The notes under the pieces were generated by a model. It saw only the letters and a list, made by a program, of their open reading frames with translations. It had not been told where the DNA came from and searched no databases. Below are positions 1-10,683 of a stretch of DNA of 64,000 bases, piece by piece. This DNA is from Cepaea nemoralis (taxonomy: Eukaryota; Mollusca; Gastropoda; Stylommatophora; Helicidae), in NCBI GenBank assembly GCA_014155875.1, contig JACEFZ010011379.1, positions 5,001 through 69,000 on the forward strand. The letters are read 5' to 3'. How positions within the stretch are numbered: the first letter of the stretch is position 1; each line of letters begins with the position of its first letter. The position numbers and the translations under genes were made by a program.

Positions 1-259
1 GACCGACCGACCGACCGACCGACCGACCGACCGACCGACCGACCGACCGACCGACCGACCGACCGACCGACCGACCGACCGACCGACCGACCGACCGACC
101 GACCGACCGACCGACCGACCGACCGACCGACCGACCGACCGACCGACCGACCGACCGACCGACCGACCGACCGACCGACCGACCGACCGACCGACCGACC
201 GACCGACCGACCGACCGACCGACCGAACCGACCGACCGACCGACCGACCGACCGACCGA
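1..259. repeat. (GACC)n tetranucleotide array
   Basis: The array is an almost perfect GACC repeat with one extra A near 226. It passes directly into (ACAG)n at 260-279 and then into a Helitron-like end. The window begins inside the array, so its true length is unknown. Confidence 0.97.
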
Positions 260-321
260 CAGACAGACAGACAGACAGATCCCCGCCAGGGACTGGGCGA
301 AGCCGGGACGGGTCAGCTAGT
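260..321 (+). mobile_element. Helitron-like 3' end, first copy
   Basis: After a short ACAG run comes CCAGGGACTGGGCGAAGCC, a GC-rich stretch able to form a small CTGG/CCGG hairpin, then GGTCAGCTAG followed by T. Helitrons are known to end with a short hairpin about 10 bases upstream of CTRR and to insert between A and T, and CTAG at 317-320 fits. No Rep/helicase coding sequence is present, so this is a non-autonomous end. The same end recurs at 1680-1715, 62350-62378 and 63950-63990. Confidence 0.65.
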
Positions 322-1310
322 CTCCTCCCTCTTCCTCCCTCCTCCTCCCTATCCTCTCTCTCCTCCTCCCTCCTCCTCCCTTCTCCTCCTCCCTCCTCAT
401 CCTCTCTCCTCCTCCTCTCTCCTCCTCCCTCCTCCTCCCTCTACCTCCTCCCTCCACATCCCTCCTCCTCCCTCCTTCTCCTCCTCCCTCCTCCTTCTAC
501 CTCCTCCTTCTCCCTCTTCCTCCTCCCTCCTCCTCCCTCCTCTCTCTTCCTAATCACTCCTCTTCCTTCCTCCTCCCTTCTCCTCCTCTCTCCTCCTACT
601 CCCTCCTCCTCCTCCTACGTCCTCCCCCTCATCCCTCCTCCTCCTACCTCCTCCCCCTCCTCCTCTCTCCATCTCCCTCCTCCTCCCTCTTCCTCCTCCT
701 CCCTCCTCATCCTTCCCCTCCTTCTCCTCCCTTATCCTTCTCCCTCTTCCTCCTCCCTCCTCCTCCCTCCGCCTCCTCCCTCCACCTCCTCCCTCCGCCT
801 CCTCCCTCCGCCTCCTCCCTCCTCCTCCTCTCTCCTCCTCCTCCCTCCTCCTCCATCTCCCTCCTCCTCCTCCCCTGCGTTCTCTCCTCCCTCCTTCTCC
901 CTCCTCCTCCTTCTCCTTCCTCCTCCCTCTTCCTCCTCCCCCTCCCTCTTCCTCCTCCTACCCTCCTCCCTCCTCCTCCCTTCTCCTACCTCCTCCTCCT
1001 CTCTCCTCCTTCCTAATCCCTCCTACTCTCTCCTATTCCTCCCTCCTCCTCCTCCTCCTTCCTCCTCCCTCCTCTTCCCTCCTCCTCCTTCCTCCTCCCT
1101 CCTCCTCCCTCCTCCTCCCTTCTCCTACCTCCTCCTCTCTCCTCCTCCTAATCCCTCCTCCTTCCTCCTATTCCTCCCTACTCCTCCTCCTCCTTCCTCC
1201 TCCCTCCTCTTCCCTCCTCCTCCTCTCTCCGCCTATCTCTTCCTCCCTCCTACTCCTCCCTTCTCCACCTCCCTCTTCCTCCTCCCAGCTCCTACTCCTC
1301 CTTTTCCTTC
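322..1310. repeat. Pyrimidine-rich CCTCCT array
   Basis: About 1 kb of degenerate CTCCTCCTCC repeats with almost no purines on the plus strand. Such polypurine/polypyrimidine DNA can form triplexes. It begins immediately after the CTAG-T end at 321. An array of the same composition and flanks lies at 62437-63325. Confidence 0.95.
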
Positions 1311-1447
1311 TTCTGCTGATGCTGCTGCCGCCGCTCCATTTACCCAAGTTAATTGTTGGGGAAGATGTAAAGTGCTCTTTCTAATGCTTTTTGTAAGTTG
1401 GTCTTCGTTTATCTAAGGTTGTTCTAACTGCAACCAATAAATGATTA
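1311..1447. repeat. Unique-looking segment duplicated at 63332-63470
   Basis: The segment starts with CTG/CCG triplets and runs through ATTTACCCAAGTTAATTGTT to CAACCAATAAATGATTA. The same text recurs near 63332-63470 with few differences. It joins the pyrimidine array to the CAGA array in both places, so it is part of one larger repeated unit. Confidence 0.85.
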
Positions 1448-1715
1448 GACAGACAGGCAGACAGACAGACAGACAGAGAGGGAGGGACGGACAGACAGAC
1501 AGTCGGGAACGGGAACTTATATGACTACTTATATGAATTAAATGAGATGCTCGCCATCAGGGGCTGGGCGAAGCCGGGCCGGATCAGACAGATAGACAGA
1601 CAGACAGACAGATAGATAGTCGGGAACGGGAACGGGAGCTTATATGACTACTTATATGAATTAAATGAGATGCTCCACACCAGGGACTGGGCGAAGCCGG
1701 GCCGTGTCAGCTAGT
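1448..1715 (+). mobile_element. Tandem Helitron-like terminal units with CAGA spacers
   Basis: There are two units of the form TCGGGAACGGGAACTTATAT ... GAATTAAATGAGATGCTC ... GGGCGAAGCCGGGCC, at about 1502-1585 and 1619-1714, separated by (CAGA/GATA)n. The second ends in GTCAGCTAG followed by T, with CTAG at 1711-1714. Repeated ends with microsatellite spacers are known in Helentron-like non-autonomous elements; applying that here is an inference. Confidence 0.6.
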
Positions 1716-1795
1716 TTATTATAAATTAAAATACTTGTATGACGTGATGTTTCAGAATATGCCCAAACAATGCTTCATGTCATTCTTTTAATCAT

Positions 1796-1890
1796 AAGCA
1801 AAGATAAATGTAAGTCCTAAGTACAGGTAAATGTAAATCCTAAGTACAGGTAAATATAAAACCTAAGTACATTTAAACATAAATCGTAAA
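1796..1890. repeat. 23-bp minisatellite, about 4 units
   Basis: The unit is approximately TAAATGTAAATCCTAAGTAC plus AGG, repeated with mutations. The flanking 1716-1795 is AT-rich and shows nothing else. Confidence 0.8.
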
Positions 1891-1908
1891 TATTGGCCTC
1901 TGTGCTTT

Positions 1909-2098
1909 AGGGGAGAGAGGGCAATTTCGCAATCCCGACATGCCAGTCTGGAAGTCTGCCGCGGGTGATTTTGGAGCAGATCTCTTCCGTTGATTGTCAT
2001 AATGGTATGAGCATCGACCGTAGCAAACTACTGAATGTGTAATTGGCTAGAAAAGTACAAACAGGCAATAAATGATAGGGTTGACTGCGACGTACTGT
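1909..2098 (+). mobile_element. SINE-D copy (diverged)
   Basis: It shares the CGCAATCCCGACATGCC head, the ATGGTATGAGC middle, the GCAAACTACTGAATG body and the GTTGACTGCGACGTACTGTAAA end with the copies at 57540-58005 and 14340-15215. It is degenerate and no target duplication was found. Confidence 0.6.
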
Positions 2099-2099
2099 A

Positions 2100-2125
2100 A
2101 ACCACACACACACACACACGCGCGT
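2100..2125. repeat. Short CA/CG dinucleotide repeat
   Basis: (CA)n followed by CGCGCGTGCG. Confidence 0.8.
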
Positions 2126-2269
2126 GCGCACCTTAAAAGTGTGATAGAAATTAAAATAACCATGCCATTGTTTTGTAACCTGTTAATAAGGATGTCAAGA
2201 GTGTTAAGCACTTGCCATTATTGTGTAGACAAACACGGTAACGTCATATGGACATTCTAAATATGGCCG

Positions 2270-2465
2270 CCCCACTTTTGACATGTATCAAAGAGGAGTT
2301 TTGCAGAGCACTAGGGAGACAAAGGAGCAGATGGACCGACAACATCACCAGCACCTTACAACCACACAATCTCACACTGGCCAGCGTAGCACGTATGGCA
2401 CTGGGATATAACTGCAGCTCTTGACAACGTCTCGCGGCCACTTATGGATCCCAATCCACTGCTCA
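2270..2465 (+). pseudogene. LINE C-terminal remnant (weak)
   Basis: The plus-strand reading contains GRQRSRWTDNI followed by LTLASVARMAL, which resembles the end of non-LTR reverse transcriptases (GRQR.RW.DNI ... A..RMA). It is followed by an in-frame stop and a PNPLLTH-like extension. The fragment is short, and I infer a 5'-truncated and decayed copy. The rest of 2126-2870 holds nothing I can identify. Confidence 0.35.
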
Positions 2466-2874
2466 CCCACTCATGGGCACACACGCATACCTACCTAAAC
2501 GCATGCCTGCCTAGATAGGGAACTACGCTGATATTGCCATAGTCGCGTTAGAACGAAGGTCCGACGCCTGCGTTTGTAGTCCGTCATTAGAGGAAAATTA
2601 ATAAATGCACACGTATTGTTTGACGCACATAGAAATAGGGGTAAGAATTCCTCTCTTACCCGACATGTATGAGCGTCAACAATACGTGTGTATATATTCA
2701 TTAATTGTCTTGATGGCCTCAAGGGGTTCCCTAATTGATATGTGTGTGTAACAGTGCAAAAGACTGGCCGTGTATTTCTGTCCGTGCATTCAGGCATACA
2801 CAATGTGCTGACCGTATCCCATCACACATGTGTTGCAGGTTCCAGCTTCGGGGCTTGTTTTTGTTTGTTACCAC

Positions 2875-2875
<1 letters not shown>

Positions 2876-2935
<60 letters not shown>
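2876..2935. repeat. (CA)n microsatellite
   Basis: A perfect CA run of about 58 bases. Short THTHTH reading frames across it are artefacts. Nothing is recognised in 2936-3280. Confidence 0.97.
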
Positions 2936-2937
<2 letters not shown>

Positions 2938-3281
2938 TACACACATGCTAGCTGATCCCCCGATACCCCGCACCAACTGGTCCCTCAACGTTTTCAAAGA
3001 CAGGTGATCGATCCTCTTTGAAATGGTTCAAGATCTGGACACAGCACGTCGGTGGCCTCCAGAATCAACACTTATAATGATTGTTCATTAACAACGGGTC
3101 AGTGGACGCTTTAAGGAATATCATTTTAGACAGATCGATTTAAGTTGCTCTAGGAAACTGTCGCATTAGATCCCCTTAAATAACAGCGTATTCGGATTCT
3201 AGTGTTTCAAACGTTGCAATCATTAGTATGAGCAGATGTTGGTGATACATGTTGTTTGAAGGCTGTCTTAAGGTTTAGTGT

Positions 3282-3510
3282 ACAGATGCTGTTTTGTGGG
3301 TGTGCTAATGTGTGTGGTAAAGTTGTGGTTTGAGGGGTATGCTAATGTTTAGGGTAAAGTTCTGGTTTGAGGGGTATGCAAATGTTTAGGGTAAAGTTGT
3401 GTTTTGAAGGGCATGCTAATGTTCAGGGTAAAATTGTTGTTTGAGGGGTTTGCCACTGTTAATTGTAAAGGTGGTATTTGAGGAGTATGCTAGTATTTAG
3501 TGTAACTATT
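3282..3510. repeat. 37-bp minisatellite, about 6 units
   Basis: The unit is GGTTTGAGGGGTATGCTAAT then GTTTAGGGTAAAGTTGT, repeated head to tail with 5-20% divergence. The interval 3511-4150 shows no gene; 3980-4075 is strongly AT-rich. Confidence 0.88.
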
Positions 3511-4149
3511 AGCCACACACTAGCAGTGTACATCTGTTTTTCTGTCACATATTATTTAAGCCCATATGGAACTCTCTGGTCATTGTCACATGACATCTTG
3601 GTTAGTGAGATCGGATACCTAACCTTCTCGCATAAGGACTAAAAACGGGGAATCCCGTCTGCCAGTTTTGCACGTTAGACATCCCACTGTGATAGAGCCC
3701 ATTACCTTGGATGGAATCCGTCTACAGGAAATAAACCAGACACACATGCATGCCGTAGTCGGACACACTGACATCAGATGTGCATTATTAGGTGTGACGC
3801 ACTCTTCTTGAAAGAGGAATGAAGAAGAAGAAGCAGAGGTGTCTACAAAGAAATACAGACAGCGCATGTAGGAAGCAGCAACCCAGACCTAATCTCATCC
3901 AGTCCCGTATGTGATGCATTCAATCATGATTTGGTTACGTCCTAACATGTGTCTCTAGTGAGATGAAGGTCTAGTCTAAATTTTTCAGTGTTTATTTTTT
4001 AAATTTTTAATTGATATAATTATTTATTTATTTTTATAACTTTTAATACTTATTTTTTAATTTTTCTGATAAGGACTTCGGACGAAACTCCCGTTTGTAT
4101 CTGTAATATACAGATATCAATTGCGAAACCCCTTGAGGCCACTAAGATA

Positions 4150-4375
4150 TGGCTAATAATGGCACTATTTATGGGGTCTCTGGCTGGTTATGTGTTGAAG
4201 CGCAATTGTTCCTGCAGGGAGGAGCTGTCATTTGGAGGTGACAGTTTCGATTCCTGTTTGCTAACTATGACTTTTTGTTTTTATGTTACCTCGTGTGTCC
4301 TCTGGTTTCTGTTTCTTTCTTCAGATTCCATGGGCGACAAACATTGCGTGTGAATTTGTTTATGAACTAATGCAT
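4150..4375 (+). mobile_element. SINE-E copy
   Basis: The tRNA-like head has a B-box-like ACAGTTTCGATTCC preceded by TTGTTCCTGCAGGGAGGAGC. The body continues CTCGTGTGTCCTCTGGTTTC to CGTGTGAATTTGTTTATG. It aligns along its length with the copy interrupted by the hAT element at 44335-45010. No unique gene is seen in 4376-4895. Confidence 0.6.
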
Positions 4376-4899
4376 ATCTTTCCTTTCAACGAGCGTCCTA
4401 GTTTCATTTTGTTGTTATTTCGTTTTTCAGAGTGAGCAAGGGAGTAGTCACCTCCCTTTAGCAATACCGCGAGAAAGACGTAACAGACATTTCATAACGA
4501 CGTTTAGGTTCTCCTAAGCAGCTGCAAAAGTGACATCTTTGCACCGGATAACATGATAAGTGGTATACTAACATGCTCCAGCATTAGTCGTGCCTTCATC
4601 TGCGGCTACACCTATCCTAAGATACTTGGTGCATGCCCGTGGTCATGGGGCAAATTCGCATCGAGGTTGATTTTTTAATTGAGCAAGGCTCCCAAGTCGA
4701 TCCAGCTTGAAATGATTACCAGAAAATGCGGAAGTAAAGGGGGTCGCTTAACGGTGACCACATCACCACTCGTGTGCCCATATATTATGGACTAGCACAA
4801 TATGCCTATCACACATCAATGCGTGTAAAAAAGGGTCTCTTACGTTTTTCAACACCTACCATCGTGGTTAACGTCCTACCTTCCTGCCTCCGCCCCCTC

Positions 4900-5125
4900 C
4901 CCCTTCTTTTAGTGTACCACTTCCGCTCCAGTACCTGGGCTGAGGGCTTGCGAACGCGGTTGGTGAGCTCGTATACCCGGGTTCGAAACACAGCGGTGCT
5001 GATTTTTTCGAAAAAGGTATAAAGCCGGTCGTTCAGAAAGCTATGGCAAACTACTGTACGTAACATTTGCCCAGGAATCACAAACAGTGAAAATGCTGAG
5101 GTTGACTGCTACGTCTACACAGACA
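4900..5125 (+). mobile_element. SINE-A copy (diverged)
   Basis: Contains GGGTTCGAAACAC as B box, then GCCGGTCGTTCAGAAAGC, ATGGCAAACTACTG and GTTGACTGCTACGTC, the body shared by SINE-A and D. The head is more diverged than in the 39044 copy. Confidence 0.65.
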
Positions 5126-5394
5126 TTGTGTAAAGTATTAGTAAAATAGCTGTTTAGAAACGCTTTGTCTCTCTTGGGTTTCCGGGACTCTTGTGAATAT
5201 GAAGCCAGTTCTCTAACAAAGAAACATTATGTGTGTTTTGTAAACCACGTCAGTACTTCCAATATATAACATGAGCCTGTTCTATGACTTGACGCTATTG
5301 AACATATGGTGCTAACCTCATATTTGTATAGAACAACTGACATTAAATGGGTCACAAATTGAAAAATTGTCATTTACTGCCTATATAGCGCATT

Positions 5395-5600
5395 GCGTTG
5401 TATGGCGGAGGGGGGGGGGGGGGGTGAGCCTGGGGGATTAAGGCCGCCTGGCTAGTGCAGTCGCCGCGAATTGTGCAGGTTAGAGTTGTTGTTTTTTTTT
5501 TCCCCGACAGAAACAAAATCCACACCTTACCGAGGATTTGAACCGGGGTCTCCCGAAGGAGAATCCGGCATTCTAGCAACTCACGGAACAACATCTAGAA
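5395..5600 (-). mobile_element. SINE-F-like head fragment, with poly-G run
   Basis: On the minus strand, CCCGGTTCAAATCCTCGGTA gives a B box, followed by GTGTGGATTTTGTTTC, as in the heads of the SINE-F copies at 29838 and 42645. A 15-20 base G run lies at 5407-5424. Nothing is recognised in 5126-5394. Confidence 0.45.
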
Positions 5601-5945
5601 ATATCGAGACTTTGTAACATCTGGTTGGGATAGTGACTGCCGCTTCCATCAACGATGAACTGCGTCTTTCGTAGAAGACTTTTGTGTTGGCATTCTGGCA
5701 ACGGGATTATGTACAGTGAAAGTCTTTACATCTGTCCGAGGTTGTTTTGTTGCGTGAACTGTATTTCGGAGATAAAATTGCTTGGCTGGCTAGAAAACAT
5801 CTAGAAACGGAACACCAACATCTAGAAACATCGAGATTTTGTAGGTGAACATCTGGTTGGGAAAGTGACTGCCAATTCCATCAAGGATGAAACGGTAGGT
5901 TTTGGTGGTGACATTCGGGTGGCGGCATTATGCACAGTCTGCCTG
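5590..5945. repeat. Diverged tandem duplication, about 227 bp spacing
   Basis: The sequence ACATCTAGAAA-ATCGAGA-TTTGTA ... ACATCTGGTTGGGA, AGTGACTGCC, TTCCATCAA-GATGAA occurs at 5590-5665 and again at 5817-5895. The second copy runs on into repeat family G. Confidence 0.7.
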
Positions 5946-6080
5946 AGCGGGCTGTTGTTTGTCGACACTTCTGTCTTTTCCACTTTTCACATGGGGCAGT
6001 GAGAGACATTTTATGCGATATTCACTAGCACAGGAACGGAGCATAATGGGGACTACCCGTTGCTGTAATGTTGGAACCTC
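5866..6080 (+). repeat. Repeat family G, copy 1
   Basis: This copy runs from AGTGACTGCC through CTGCCTGAGCGGGCTGTTG, a TTTTCCACTTTTCACATGGG block and GGAACGGAGCATAATGGGGA to TTGCTGTAATGTTGGAACC. It matches the reverse complement of 9063-9290 and the plus strand of 36705-36910. No coding potential is seen. Nothing else is recognised in 6081-6670. Confidence 0.75.
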
Positions 6081-6680
6081 GACTGAACTTAACTGTACTC
6101 AGTCTCATGCCGACCGCATTTACTCCCCAAGATACAGGGATATGTTTGCTAAGCTGACTGTGGCTCCCGGGCTTCGATTACAGGACATGTTCTGGCTAGT
6201 AAAGGAGATCGTTGTGGTATTCTTCAAGTCAAATTGCTCTATAACAATATGGGGCTGGCACCATATGTCCAGTACGCCTCAGAGTGTAGAAGAGGGGCCT
6301 TTAGCTTGATTTTGTTTATCGCAAGTGGACCTAGTTGTGACCTTTAACCCTTCCGAACGTTTCAATTTCAACCTAGCGGGAACAAGGGTCAAGCGGAAAT
6401 TTAAAAAAAACGTTTTCCCCATGCGGTTGGACCTGGATGGGACAATCTTCCACAGACGAGCTGCTGAAATTGTAGATGTTGGTCCAGAGCACGCACAGAG
6501 AAACAGCAAGCCTGACTTTACTCGAAGGATGAGTACTTCCTCTTCTTTCATGGCCATAGATATTTCTAAGTCATTATTTCATCAGGGTGGCTTGACAACA
6601 GATTTCTGCCAGCTCTTAGCCTGGCATGTCCACGTTGTTATTAATATAATGGCATATTATTATTGTTATCTTTAGCTTAT

Positions 6681-6927
6681 GAGCCGGCTTCCTGGCCTAG
6701 AGGTTAGCGATTTTTCTCCGTAATCTCGTATACTCTTGTAAGCAACGTGGCGACGGTGAGAATCAGCAGTGGTTCTAATCGCGTCGGCAACTTACGGGGT
6801 ATGTGAGCCGGCCGCTCAGAAAGCAATGGCAAACTACTGAGCGTAATCTTGCCAAGAAATCAACAATCAGCTGAAAGATGCTGATGTTGACATCAATGTC
6901 CTGTAAACGATATGCAAACAATTTTTT
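6681..6927 (+). mobile_element. SINE-A copy with 10-bp target duplication
   Basis: The head has an A box (TGGCCTAGAGGTTAG) and a B box (GTGGTTCTAATCG). The body is GAGCCGGCCGCTCAGAAAGC, CAAACTACTGAGCGTAATC, GAAAGATGCTGATGTTGAC, then TGTCCTGTAAACGATATGC and a T/A-rich tail. TTTAGCTTAT at 6671-6680 is repeated at 6928-6937, marking a retroposed insertion. The interval 6938-7590 shows no gene. Confidence 0.85.
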
Positions 6928-7597
6928 TTTAGCTTATAAAATAAAACCAATAAAAATAGTAAATACAGCGACTTTTGGAGAATTTTCCAATTTAGTCTTC
7001 AAGTTTTGATATGAAACTAATGGTATAATCCAGACCACTTTCGCCATTTGGTAGGCCACAGATTAGTCAACACAGGCTCCATTTTAAGACAACCTATATA
7101 CATTGTTGTCAACAAGCTCATGACTTCTGCTTTCTTTGAATTGTTTATGCTGACGTGTGAAGGCGGAAGAAGAAAAATATGTTATGTTTTTTGTCAAAGC
7201 CTGAAGAATGGGAATATTCTCAAAACGTGGTAATATTGATTGTTTTCGTTGTGACTATAGCGGTCAGGTCATCAACGTCTTTACATGTGAAATAGAACAG
7301 TCACACAACTGTCAGGTTATAGTTGGAAAACGGGAGGTTTTAGTTGCCTAAATAGCTCCTCCTTTGGGACGAATGCAGTAGATGATAAATGGTCACTCTC
7401 TTGCCAGTCTAAGACATTCCCACTGATGAATTGGATATCAGCATCCAATATCGGCGCCAGATCGATGGCATCGTCTGTGTATGCTTATCTGAATGTCATT
7501 CTGATCTAGTGTCCGTCATTCAGTAAATCAAGGTTTTTACTTAGGTGACAACCAGAAGAGTATTAAATTCATTTTGCGAAAGGGAGAACACACAGAT

Positions 7598-7925
7598 CTA
7601 TTCAACAGGAACTCAGTATTGAAGAAGATTGGTTATTCAGACATACGCACATGATGAAAATGAAATATTTCAGACATGTAAAACGACATGAAGGTCTAGA
7701 CAAGAGAATTTTGGAGAGAAGTGTAACAGGGAATGTGAATACAAGGAAGACAACGACGTGGAAGTATTCAAGATTTTGTAGATAGCCACACATGTCAGAA
7801 CAAGAGGCAGGGCATATGGCTTGTCCCAGAGAGACACTTCAAACTTCACTAGACTGTTATGGTGGAGAAGGTCTACGCAAGACAAACCACTGGATGATGA
7901 TGGCTTGATTTGTTGAAGATCGTCT
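7598..7925 (+). pseudogene. RTE-like LINE C-terminal remnant
   Basis: The plus frame reads KMKYFRHVKRHEGLDKRILE, then GHMACPRETLQT, then LRKTNHWMMM. This is the usual order at the C-terminus of RTE/endonuclease-RT elements (K.KYFGHVKRH..L....LEG; the DRD/R motif; then an aspartate-rich end). An in-frame TAG and frame changes mark it as dead. The catalytic RT core is absent, consistent with 5' truncation. Nothing is recognised in 7926-8255 apart from this. Confidence 0.65.
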
Positions 7926-8260
7926 TCGTTGTACACAAATACCTCCATATGTAGTCATGCTTTCCCCCACATATCACACTAAGCAACGGCAACTGTGTTA
8001 GCTTTTAAGCATGCTTGCTTCGACTGATTATTCTGTGTTCATCATCGTGAATTTGTTAATTGCAGAACGTCGTTTTCATCACGACCCGCAGAAAAGATTC
8101 TAAATATGTTGCATTGTTCATGTCCATGGTGTCGGTCAACGCCCTGTGTTCATCTTGTTGGTCACGCCTGTTTCTTCTTCCAGGAACACTACGTTACTGT
8201 TATTTTCAACAACGGGGATGCTTAACATTGCCCAAAGTATTTCAGTTTACGAGACATGAT

Positions 8261-8315
8261 AGTTGGTTGGTTGGTTGGTTGGTTGGTTGGTTGGTTGGTT
8301 GGTTGGATGGTTGGT

Positions 8316-8347
<32 letters not shown>

Positions 8348-9000
8348 TGGTTGGTTGGTTGGTTGGCTGGCTGGCTGGCTGGTTGGTTGGTTGGCTGGTT
8401 GGTTTGGTTGGTTGGTTGGTTGGTTGGTTGGTTGGTTGGATGGTTGGTGGCTAGCTGGCTGGCTGGCTGACTGGTTGGTTGGTTGGCTGGCTGGCTGGCT
8501 GGTTGGTTGGTTGGTTGGTTGGTTGGATGGTTCGCTGGCTAGCTGGCTGGCTGGCTGACTGGTTGGTTGGTTGGCTGGCTGGCTGGCTGGTTGGTTGGTT
8601 GGTTGGTTGGTTGGATGGTTTCGCTGGCTAGCTGGCTGGCTGGCTGACTGGTTGGTTGGTTGGCTGGCTGGCTGGCTGGTTGGTTGGTTGGTTGGTTGGT
8701 TGGATGGTTCGCTGGCTAGCTGGCTGGCTGGCTGACTGGTTGGTTGGTTGGCTGGCTGGCTGGCTGGTTGGTTGGTTGGTTGGTTGGTTGGATGGTTCGC
8801 TGGCTAGCTGGCTGGCTGGCTGACTGGTTGGTTGGTTGGCTGGCTGGCTGGCTGGTTGGTTGGTTGGTTGGTTGGTTGGATGGTTCGCTGGCTAGCTGGC
8901 TGGCTGGCTGACTGGTTGGTTGGTTGGTTGGCTGGCTGGCTGGCTGGCTGGTTGGTTGGTTGGCTGGTTGGTTGGTTGGTTGGTTGATTGGTTGGATGGT

Positions 9001-9043
<43 letters not shown>

Positions 9044-9065
9044 TTGGTTGGTTGGCTGGTTGGTT
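8261..9065. repeat. GGTT/GGCT tetranucleotide array with 88-bp higher-order repeat
   Basis: The array alternates blocks of GGTT and GGCT. The marker GGATGGTTCGCTGGCTAGC recurs with TCGCTGG at 8532, 8621, 8709, 8797 and 8885, and CTAGCTGG also at 8451. That gives an 88-bp period (22 tetramers) for about six units, one with an extra T. The right edge abuts the end of a family G element. The [12 protein letters not shown] open frames on both strands follow from the tetranucleotide period and are not genes. Confidence 0.96.
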
Positions 9066-9290
9066 AGTCGCGGTTCCAATTTCACAGCAACGGGTCGTCT
9101 CCAGTTATGCTCTGTTCCTGTGCCAGTGAAAAATCACACAATATGCTCCTCACTGCCCCATGTGAAAAGTGGAACAGACAGGAGTCTCGACAAACCAACA
9201 GCCCGCACAGGTACACTGTACATAATTCCACCGTCAGAATGTCAACACAAAAGTCCTCCACAAGAAATACAGTTCATCGTCGATGCAGTG
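9063..9290 (-). repeat. Repeat family G, copy 2
   Basis: The reverse complement reads CATCGACGATGAACTGTATT, GGAGGACTTTTGTGTTGACA, CTGTGCGGGCTGTTGG, CACTTTTCACATGGGGCAG and GACGACCCGTTGCTGTGAAA, ending at the edge of the GGTT array. It aligns with 5866-6080 and 36705-36910. Confidence 0.75.
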
Positions 9291-9400
9291 GGGGATGGGT
9301 CCTGAAGAGGACATGAGAGTCATCCTTGCCAAAGGTACTACCAATGCCTGACACCCCGTACCCCCCACACACATCTGCATATTACCACACGAAAGATACG
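9290..9400 (+). repeat. Dispersed repeat shared with 42415-42500
   Basis: Both places contain CCTGAA-AGG-C-TGA, AGTCATCCTT-CCAAAGGTAC and CACCAATGCCTGACA, followed by a C-rich run. The function is unknown. The interval 9400-9690 is AT-rich with no gene. Confidence 0.65.
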
Positions 9401-9689
9401 TGTTCACAGAAAGTTTACATCAGTTTGCTTGCTAGTGTTGTACCATAGAATCTCAATACTGTTGAACCTCTGAACTGCTATGGCTAGCCAACGTCAGACT
9501 TCCAATCGACAGTATGTATTGTTACTAATTATGGAGATAAGATATTCAATGCTTGTAACACTTTAGTTTGTTTTAAATTTATTTTGATTGTTATTTTTGT
9601 TTGACATGTGGGTAATTTTGTATGTGAATATATTTCAAAGTTTATTTATAAGGTAGAATGTGTTAGTGACTTTTAAATCATTCAAATAT

Positions 9690-10110
9690 TTCATCTTTCT
9701 TCTTTGCTCTTTCTTCTGTCCTTATTATGCCTTGCGGTGTTAGGTTACTAAAGGTTTTCTGGATAAGATCATTGTTTGGATTGTGTTTAAGTTGATTTTC
9801 GTTGGCTCATCTATTCCGCTAATCCTTCTCTTGCGGGGTCTGTCTTTTCCTGTTTTTACAATGCATATGAATGGCAGTGCTGGTTATGAAATGCTGTTTG
9901 GAGGCACTTCTTCCAAATTACCGAACCATCTGACTTGATGTCTCTAAATAAAATTAATTGCTTAACCGTATTCACTTGCATCATGGTGCCATCATTTCTG
10001 ATCCTGTCTCTTTTTGTTACATTCAGTAATCCTCGGAGGCATTTCATTTCTGTTGCTACTGGTATGACTATTTCTCTAATTATATTTCCCAGTTCTGGCT
10101 TCAAGCCATA
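9690..10110 (-). pseudogene. LINE remnant (same family as 51180-51960)
   Basis: The minus-strand reading includes PVATEMKCLRGLLNVTKRDR followed by IRNDGTMMQVN. It aligns with TTTEMRFLRRILNVSRRDKI at 51330-51536, the post-RT segment before the GH(A/V) motif. The 3' part has frameshifts. Nothing is recognised in 10111-10680. Confidence 0.6.
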
Positions 10111-10683
10111 TAAGAAAAATACCAGGAAAGTGTTCGTAAAATGTTAAATGTTGAATGGGTTATATAAATACATTCTGTTTTTAATTCGGATCAAACTTCA
10201 TGCTTAAACATATCTTCAAAACTATCTTTTAATGTGAACCTCCATAACATTTGTTTAAATGTTTCTATTGTTCACCGTTCTATTTAGAAACTCCTATAAC
10301 ATGCATTTAAAGCTACTATTTGCTTTGTATGAATACTTTATGGGTTGTATTGCCCATATCTATATCCTACATCCGGCTGTTCTATTAATGTTACAAGCAA
10401 CAAATTCATCAGAAATTTATAGCAAGACTGAGCTTGCAGTTCAACAGTTCCCACTATACTAAATAAATCACCACGGGAGACTATCTAATTCGCGTTCCTA
10501 GTTCCTGACGCAGCTTGTTTAATGGTGATGACAATGATCCCAGGCGCCACAAAGATATCGTAAAGTCCCGCCTTTGTCCCGCTAAACTCAACCTTAATGT
10601 CAGTGTTCTCTCCCCTCTGATACTGAATTGCAAATGAAACCACCATAGATCACGAATAAGAGCCGCAGGTCTCCAACAATAAA

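Noticed and set aside
3282..3510. CRISPR-like array (regular 37-bp repeats)
   Set aside because: The repeats are contiguous without unique spacers, and the DNA is clearly from an animal genome.
8256..9305. Open frames on both strands encoding WLVGWLAG or [11 protein letters not shown] repeats
   Set aside because: They are translations of the GGTT/GGCT array; a four-base period stays open in several frames with no selection needed.
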